A DNA stretch of 5,091 nt. Origin: Mesorhizobium sp. (GTDB taxonomy: Bacteria; Pseudomonadota; Alphaproteobacteria; Rhizobiales; Rhizobiaceae). The stretch spans positions 1-5,091 of the forward strand of contig JAEKLU010000168.1 in assembly GCA_019509685.1 (NCBI GenBank), written 5' to 3'. This document shows positions 1 through 5,091 of this stretch, piece by piece. Under the pieces are notes generated by a model. That model made no database searches and was not told where the DNA came from. It saw only the letters and a list, made by a program, of their open reading frames with translations. Numbering within the stretch: position 1 is the first letter of the stretch; the number at the start of each line of letters is the position of its first letter. Position numbers and translations under genes: made by a program.

Positions 1-60
1 CATGGGCTCTCGGCCGAAGAGGCGCCAGGCGTCGCGCGTTTCCTCAAGGAGTTCGTGTGA
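1..60 (+). CDS. alpha/beta hydrolase-like protein, C-terminal end only (5' truncated by window edge)
   Basis: Frame 1 is open from the first base to a TGA at 58-60 and encodes 19 residues beginning HGLSAEEAPGVARF and ending KEFV. This resembles the usual end of an alpha/beta-hydrolase fold protein, where the catalytic His is followed by a short acidic/proline stretch (often EEAP or EQP) and a last helix ending in a pattern like FLxxFV. The first residue, His1, would then be the catalytic histidine. The stop overlaps the next ATG by one base, so the two genes are probably co-translated, and two hydrolases would sit side by side. The nucleophile and acid lie outside the window, so family membership rests on a short tail and the substrate cannot be judged. 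Confidence 0.6.
   Translation, partial: HGLSAEEAPGVARFLKEFV
46..51 (+). promoter_or_regulatory. Shine-Dalgarno site for the alpha/beta hydrolase at 60
   Basis: AAGGAG lies 8 bases before the ATG at 60, inside the last codons of the preceding gene. The spacing favours ATG 60 over the GTG at 57, which would leave only 5 bases. Confidence 0.7.
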
Positions 61-878
61 TGGCGACGCTGCTGCGCGACGGCGCCACGCTGCTGGTCAG
101 CGATACGGGCAAAGGTCTCCCAGTCGTCTTCCAGCATGGACTTGGCGGCGGTGAGGCGCAGGTCGCGCAGACCTTTCCCACCGGCTTCCGGCGCGTCACG
201 CTGGAATGCCGCGGCCATGGCGGATCCGGGCTTGGCGACCGGCGGCCATTCTCGTTCGAAATGTTCGCCGACGATGTCCTGGCGGCCGCCGACCAGGCCG
301 GCCTCGACCGTTTCGTTGCTGGCGGCGTCTCGATGGGCGCGGCGATCGCGCTGCGGCTGGCCTGCCGCCATCCCCGGCGCGTCGGGGGCCTCATCTTGGC
401 CAGACCGGCATGGACGTTTTCGCCAGCGCCGCCGAACTTGCAGCCAATCTCCGAGGTCGCCGGGCTCATCCTGGAGCATGCGGCGGACAAGGGACGCTCG
501 CTTTTTGCACAGTCCGATACCGCCATAAGGCTCTATCGCGAGGCGCCCGACAATCTCGCCTCGCTGCTTAGCTATTTCGATCGTCCCGATGCCAGGACAT
601 TCGCGCAGGTGCTTGCCAACATCGCCAGCGATGGGCCCGGTGTTTCGGAACGCGACGCGGCCGCGCTTGAAGTCCCCACGCTGATCCTGGGCAACGCGGT
701 CGATGCCCTGCACCCGCTATCGGCTGGCTATGCGTTGGCCGCGGCAATTCCCAACGCGATTTTCGCCGAGATCACGCCGAAGGCGGCCGACAGCCAAAGG
801 CATTTCAGCGAGCTGCATACGCAGATCGCGAGCTTTCTTCAGCCTCAATCAAAAGTCCGGAGCCTCATTGCGTCATGA
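60..878 (+). CDS. alpha/beta hydrolase fold protein
   Basis: This is a complete 272-residue protein with all the expected parts of an alpha/beta hydrolase. HGLGG at 26-30 is the oxyanion-hole motif, GVSMG at 89-93 is the nucleophile elbow with Ser91, D215 after the strand LILGN is the likely acid, and H248 near the C terminus is the likely catalytic His. The region of about 115-200 between strand and acid would be the cap. There is no signal peptide or membrane helix, so it should be cytoplasmic. It starts by TGATG overlap with the previous gene and ends by ATGA overlap with the epimerase gene. The family covers esterases, lactonases and C-C hydrolases. The sugar-operon setting suggests an ester or lactone of a carbohydrate (inference). 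The exact substrate cannot be read from the sequence. The tail after about residue 260 is a short, poorly conserved-looking extension. Confidence 0.88.
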   Translation: MATLLRDGATLLVSDTGKGLPVVFQHGLGGGEAQVAQTFPTGFRRVTLECRGHGGSGLGDRRPFSFEMFADDVLAAADQAGLDRFVAGGVSMGAAIALRLACRHPRRVGGLILARPAWTFSPAPPNLQPISEVAGLILEHAADKGRSLFAQSDTAIRLYREAPDNLASLLSYFDRPDARTFAQVLANIASDGPGVSERDAAALEVPTLILGNAVDALHPLSAGYALAAAIPNAIFAEITPKAADSQRHFSELHTQIASFLQPQSKVRSLIAS

Positions 879-1597
879 CCAGCAAACCCCTCTCCGGCCC
901 CGCCGCCATCGCTGCCCTGCCGCGCGACCGCCTGCTTGGCGAGTTCTCGCTGTGGTCGGCGGATCTCGCCAATATGGAGCGCGACCTGAAGCGCATCGAA
1001 ACGCATTCAGATCTTCACCACATCGACGTCGCGGATGCCCGCTTCACGCCGGGCTTCCTGTTCTTCCCCGACATGGTGGCGCGTATCGCCAAACTGACGG
1101 CCAGGCCGATCCATGTGCATCTGATGGTCGAGGCCGAGATCGTCGAGGCGCAGACGCGCCAGTTCATCGAAGCCGGCGCCGACCTGATCACCATCCACGC
1201 CGAGAACGGCGAGGCAGGCCTGCGCGCGGCAAGGCTGGCGCGCGAACTCGGCGCCGAGGCCGGCGTGGTGCTGCGGCTGGAGACGCCGGTCGCGGCCATC
1301 GTTCCGTTCCTGCCCGAGGTCGCTTTCGTGACGTTGCTCGGCACCTCGATCGGCGTCAAGGGACAGAGCCTGTCGGAGAAAGCCTGCCCACGCCTGATCG
1401 AAGCGCGCATGCTGATGCGGCAGGCCGGACGCGAGGCCGACATCGTGCTTGCCGCCGATGGCGGCATCCGCCACCAGACGGTGCCTCTGCTGCGGGCCGC
1501 CGGTGCCGACACGGTGGTGCTCGGCTCGCTCGCCTTCGGCGATCCCGACCTTGCTCGGCGCATGGCGTGGCTGCACGGGCTGAAGGCAGCCGCCTGA
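875..1597 (+). CDS. ribulose-phosphate 3-epimerase family protein (divergent; possible hexulose-6-phosphate 3-epimerase)
   Basis: This 240-residue protein should form a TIM barrel of the ribulose-phosphate 3-epimerase (RPE/AlsE) family, which moves the C3 hydroxyl of ketose phosphates using a divalent metal. Family landmarks appear in order: S25 in FSLWSADL, H49 and D51 in HHIDVAD, H82 in HLMVE, H108/E110 in ITIHAE, D195 in ADGGI, and G217-S218 in VLGS for phosphate binding. The four metal ligands (H49, D51, H82, D195) and both catalytic Asp are therefore intact. Two loops are unusual. The motif normally reading MDGHFVPN is ADARFTPG at 53-60, and the phosphate-clamp loop normally reading NPGFGGQ is SIGVKGQ at 158-164. 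The N terminus is some 15 residues longer than in typical RPEs. The start is set by ATGA overlap with the hydrolase gene; only a weak CGGAG lies 12 bases upstream. Being next to a ROK kinase recalls alsE-alsK. A housekeeping pentose-phosphate RPE is less likely given the divergence and context. Confidence 0.85.
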   Translation: MTSKPLSGPAAIAALPRDRLLGEFSLWSADLANMERDLKRIETHSDLHHIDVADARFTPGFLFFPDMVARIAKLTARPIHVHLMVEAEIVEAQTRQFIEAGADLITIHAENGEAGLRAARLARELGAEAGVVLRLETPVAAIVPFLPEVAFVTLLGTSIGVKGQSLSEKACPRLIEARMLMRQAGREADIVLAADGGIRHQTVPLLRAAGADTVVLGSLAFGDPDLARRMAWLHGLKAAA

Positions 1598-2619
1598 TGA
1601 GCACGCTTGCGCTGGCCTTCGACCTCGGCGGCACGGAGCTGCGCGGCGCGCTGGTCGAGCGCGGCGGCGAGGTTGTCGCGCGCGTCTCGGAACCGACAAT
1701 GGCCGGCGCCGGCTCGGAAGCGGTGATCGGCCGGATCATCGCGCTCGCCAACAAACTCCTCGACGACCATCCGCAGGCCAAGGTCGTCGGCATCGGCGCG
1801 TGCGCGCCCGGCCCGCTCGATCCCAAGGCCGGCATCGTCATCGGGCCTCCGACGCTGTCGGGCTGGCACAATGTGCCGCTGATCGACATCCTCGGCCGCC
1901 AGTTCGGCCTGCCGGTGCGGCTGGAGAACGACGCCAATGCGGCCGCACTCGGCGAATGGCGCTTCGGCGCCGGCCGCGGCACCAGTTCGCTGGTCTTCGT
2001 CACCGTGTCGACCGGCATCGGCGGCGGCGTGATCGCCGATGGCCACATCTATCATGGCCGGCGCGGGCTGGCTGCCGAGATCGGCCACATGACGATCACC
2101 AGTGAAAGCGATCGCTGCTTCTGCGGCAATGTCGGCTGCTTCGAGGCGGTTGCTTCAGGCACCGCGCTCGGACGGCAGGCGACGCGGCTCGCAGCGCCCG
2201 GGGACGGTTCGTTGCTCAGGCGTCTTGCCGGGAATAGCGACGTCTCGGCCCGGCATGTCGTGGAAGCCGCGCGCGCCGGCGATGCGGCCGCCCTGCAACT
2301 GATCGAGGCCGAGGCGAAGTGGCTCGGCATCGGCTTCACCAATCTGCTGCATCTCTACTCGCCCGACCTGATCGTGATGGGCGGCGGGCTGTCCAACGGG
2401 TTCGACCTTTTGGCGCCGGGGATCAGGGCGACCATCGATCAGCGCGCGATGCACGCCTATCGCGACGTGCCGATCGTGCCGGCCGAGCTTGGCGACCGCG
2501 CCGGTCTCGTCGGCGCTGCCAGCCTGATCCTGTGGGAGGGCGAGCCGGGCACGGCGCTTTCGATGGTGCAGAACGAAGAGGCCAAGACCGGCGGACCAGC
2601 CGGTGCTAGAGCCGGATGA
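1597..2619 (+). CDS. ROK family sugar kinase
   Basis: This 340-residue protein has the ASKHA kinase fold and should transfer phosphate from ATP to a sugar or aminosugar in the cytoplasm. Visible motifs are the N-terminal phosphate loop DLGGTELRGAL (9-19), the sugar-binding and catalytic END at 110-112 with D112 as the likely base, the second phosphate loop STGIGGG (138-144), the sugar-contacting EIGH (161-164), the zinc motif CxCGxxGCxE with C174, C176, C181 and H164 as ligands, and the late IVMGGG adenosine-region motif (259-264). All key residues are present, so it should be active. No N-terminal helix-turn-helix domain is present, so it is a kinase rather than a ROK repressor. It starts at ATG 1597, overlapping the epimerase stop as TGATG; a weak AAGG lies 10 bases upstream. 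The last 25 or so residues are a low-complexity Gly/Ala/Glu tail beyond the usual end. Glucokinase, allokinase and fructokinase activities cannot be separated by eye. Confidence 0.92.
   Translation: MSTLALAFDLGGTELRGALVERGGEVVARVSEPTMAGAGSEAVIGRIIALANKLLDDHPQAKVVGIGACAPGPLDPKAGIVIGPPTLSGWHNVPLIDILGRQFGLPVRLENDANAAALGEWRFGAGRGTSSLVFVTVSTGIGGGVIADGHIYHGRRGLAAEIGHMTITSESDRCFCGNVGCFEAVASGTALGRQATRLAAPGDGSLLRRLAGNSDVSARHVVEAARAGDAAALQLIEAEAKWLGIGFTNLLHLYSPDLIVMGGGLSNGFDLLAPGIRATIDQRAMHAYRDVPIVPAELGDRAGLVGAASLILWEGEPGTALSMVQNEEAKTGGPAGARAG
2587..2604 (+). repeat. short perfect inverted repeat at the 3' end of the ROK kinase gene
   Basis: ACCGGC and GCCGGT form a perfect 6-bp stem around a 6-base loop, 31 bases before the ATPase start. 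A second GCCGG at 2611-2615 could compete for pairing with the left arm. There is no T tract, so it is not an intrinsic terminator. It may be chance in high-GC coding DNA. Confidence 0.3.
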
Positions 2620-2623
2620 TTTA

Positions 2624-2629
2624 GGGAGG
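2624..2629 (+). promoter_or_regulatory. strong Shine-Dalgarno site for the ABC ATPase
   Basis: GGGAGG lies 6 bases upstream of ATG 2636, within the 16-nt gap after the ROK kinase stop. It decides the start. An in-frame GTG at 2603 would add 11 residues overlapping the kinase gene but would place this site inside the coding sequence. Confidence 0.8.
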
Positions 2630-2635
2630 CAAGCC

Positions 2636-3733
<1,098 letters not shown>

Positions 3734-3748
3734 TCCGCCTCGATTTGC

Positions 3749-5091
3749 TCAGGCCCGCTTCGGGATTTCCCTGTTCTCGAGCAGCAGCGTCAGCCCCATG
3801 GCGACGAAATAGAGCGCCGCCACCCAGAGGAACATGACGTTGAAGCCGCTGGAATAGTGATCGAGCACCACCGCGCGGATCGCGGCCGGCAGGCTCGCGG
3901 CGATATGCGGGGTGAGCCCGTTCAGCCCTTGCGGCAGCAAAGCGGCCGCGTCGGCGGGAAGCTTTGCCGTCTGCCGGTTCAAGGCCCAGATCATCACCGC
4001 GCCGTTCAGCGCCAGACCGAGCGACGCACCGAGCGTCCGCGCCTGGGTGATCAGCGACGTGACCGCACCGATGTCCTGCAGCGGTGCTGCCGCCTGGATC
4101 GCCACGATCAGCACCTGGAACTGCAGGCCCATGCTGACGCCGAATGTAGCCATCATCGCCGCCAGCACCCAGATCGGCGTATGCTGGTTGGTGAAGACAA
4201 AGCCTATCATCAGCAGGCCGCCAATAGCCATCGCCACCACCGGCATCCATTTGTAGCGTCCGGTCGCGGCAATCACCCGCCCGGCAACGATCGAGATGAC
4301 CATCGACGTCAGCGACGCCGGCAGGAACAGGAAGCCGACTTCGGCGGGGCTGAGACCCGTCAGCGTCTGCATGTAGAGGGCGAAATAGAAGAACATGCCC
4401 AGCGTCACCGTGCCGGCGACCAGCGACACGCCCGAGACGATGCTGACCGTGGAATTGCCGAACAGCCGCAACGGCACGATCGGCTCGTCGGCCCGCCGTT
4501 CGACCATGATGAACAAGGCGATGGCGACCAGCGCCAGAACCGGCAGCGCGAAGGTGAAGAGATCCGGCCCGGACGGGTCGAGCACATGATAGCCCCAATA
4601 GACGATGGCCGTCGTGCCGATGGCAAGCAACGCGCCGCCCAGATAATCGACGTGGTGCTTCTTCTCGTTGAAGCGGCTGCGCATGGCGAACGCCAGCACC
4701 GCTATCACGACGATGCCGATCGGCAGATTGACCAGGAATACCCAGCGCCAGCCGAACAGGCTGGTGATGTAGCCGCCAGCCAGCGGGCCGAGCACCGACG
4801 ACAGCGCGAACACCGCCGAGCTGTACCCCTGGTACTTGGCGCGGTCGCGCGGCGAAAACAACTCGCCGATCATGGCGAAGGCCGAGACCATCAAGCCGCC
4901 GCCGCCAATGCCCTGGAGCACGCGCGCCGCGATCAGGCTCTCCATCGACCACGCCATGCCGCAGACCAGCGAACCGAGCAGGAACAGGCCGATCGCCGTC
5001 AGCACGACGTTCTTGCGGCCATACATGTCGCCGAGCTTGCCGTAGAATGGCGAGACCGCGGCGGTCGAGAGCAGATAGGCAGCGCCCACCC
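3749..5091 (-). CDS. MFS multidrug exporter, DHA2 (14-helix, EmrB/QacA-like) type, 5' end beyond window
   Basis: About 447 residues are visible, ending in EIPKRA and a TGA (3751-3749 on the minus strand). Motif A, GKLGDMYGRK, follows the first visible helix, and the antiporter motif C region, LGPLAGG, lies about 80 residues later, followed by GWRWVFLVNLPIG, typical of DHA2 drug/H+ antiporters. By eye there are 13 hydrophobic segments; adding the missing TM1 gives the 14 expected for DHA2. The long loop of about 45 residues before the last helix, running from NRQTAKLPADA to the HYSSGFN region, is also usual there. The protein is an inner-membrane exporter, probably driven by proton exchange, with unpredictable drug or metabolite specificity. 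The GTG at 5089 is a valine codon of the family pattern WVxxAYLL, not a start: some 40-60 N-terminal residues are missing. It converges on the sugar operon and is probably unrelated to it functionally. Confidence 0.92.
   Translation of the reverse strand, partial: VGAAYLLSTAAVSPFYGKLGDMYGRKNVVLTAIGLFLLGSLVCGMAWSMESLIAARVLQGIGGGGLMVSAFAMIGELFSPRDRAKYQGYSSAVFALSSVLGPLAGGYITSLFGWRWVFLVNLPIGIVVIAVLAFAMRSRFNEKKHHVDYLGGALLAIGTTAIVYWGYHVLDPSGPDLFTFALPVLALVAIALFIMVERRADEPIVPLRLFGNSTVSIVSGVSLVAGTVTLGMFFYFALYMQTLTGLSPAEVGFLFLPASLTSMVISIVAGRVIAATGRYKWMPVVAMAIGGLLMIGFVFTNQHTPIWVLAAMMATFGVSMGLQFQVLIVAIQAAAPLQDIGAVTSLITQARTLGASLGLALNGAVMIWALNRQTAKLPADAAALLPQGLNGLTPHIAASLPAAIRAVVLDHYSSGFNVMFLWVAALYFVAMGLTLLLENREIPKRA

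Noticed and set aside
57..59. GTG start for the alpha/beta hydrolase.
   Set aside because: The ATG three bases later has better spacing to AAGGAG and forms the TGATG overlap also seen at the epimerase/ROK kinase junction.
1015..2088. Long minus-strand open frames opposite the epimerase and ROK kinase (also 1007-1699 and 1356-2048).
   Set aside because: They are Arg/Ala/Pro-rich without recognisable motifs, as expected for antisense of high-GC coding DNA, and both genes on the other strand have complete family motifs.
703..2619. A 638-codon open frame on + that would fuse an Arg-rich N terminus to the ROK kinase.
   Set aside because: Its first ~300 codons run in another frame through the well-supported hydrolase and epimerase genes and give Arg/Pro-rich text with no domain. 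The kinase fold starts exactly at the ATG at 1597.
875..2619. Naming the pair alsE and alsK (allose catabolism).
   Set aside because: The atypical epimerase loops, the CUT1 ATPase and the added hydrolases do not match the known allose operon, and no allose isomerase or binding protein is visible.
5087..5089. GTG as the start of the MFS exporter.
   Set aside because: It falls within the conserved WVxxAYLL segment of TM2; TM1 would be missing, so the gene must continue past the window edge.

Overview
The window is high-GC, almost wholly coding DNA from what looks like an alphaproteobacterium, probably Rhizobiales (Mesorhizobium- or Rhizobium-like). That placement is inferred from the strong G/C bias at third codon positions, tightly overlapping genes, and the combination of a CUT1 sugar ABC ATPase, a ROK kinase and an epimerase. 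No marker gene in the window fixes the taxon.

Left part (1-3733, + strand): a run of five co-directional genes that reads as one operon already under way at the left edge. It holds the last 19 codons of an alpha/beta-hydrolase-like protein (1-60), a complete alpha/beta hydrolase (60-878), a divergent member of the ribulose-phosphate 3-epimerase family (875-1597), a zinc-motif ROK sugar kinase (1597-2619) and a MalK/UgpC-type ABC transporter ATPase (2636-3733). The first three junctions are stop/start overlaps (TGATG, ATGA, TGATG). The fourth is a 16-nt gap carrying a strong Shine-Dalgarno sequence. The permeases, solute-binding protein and regulator expected with such an ATPase are not in the window and presumably lie upstream.

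Right part (3749-5091, - strand): a convergent gene for a 14-helix, DHA2-type MFS drug exporter, cut at its 5' end by the window edge. Only 15 bases separate its stop from the ATPase stop, and a small GC-rich inverted repeat spans this junction. It is probably a separate transcription unit.

Working model (inference): the ABC system imports a sugar, sugar derivative or polyol. One or both hydrolases may cleave an ester or lactone, the ROK kinase phosphorylates the product, and the epimerase-like enzyme inverts a carbon of the phosphosugar to feed central metabolism. The pairing recalls the E. coli allose enzymes AlsK and AlsE, but the transporter class differs, the epimerase phosphate loop is atypical and hydrolases are added, so the substrate is unknown. 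I see no RNA gene, mobile element, CRISPR array, phage or defence gene. Most of the window is ordinary metabolic and transport DNA; the epimerase and the operon composition most deserve a second look.
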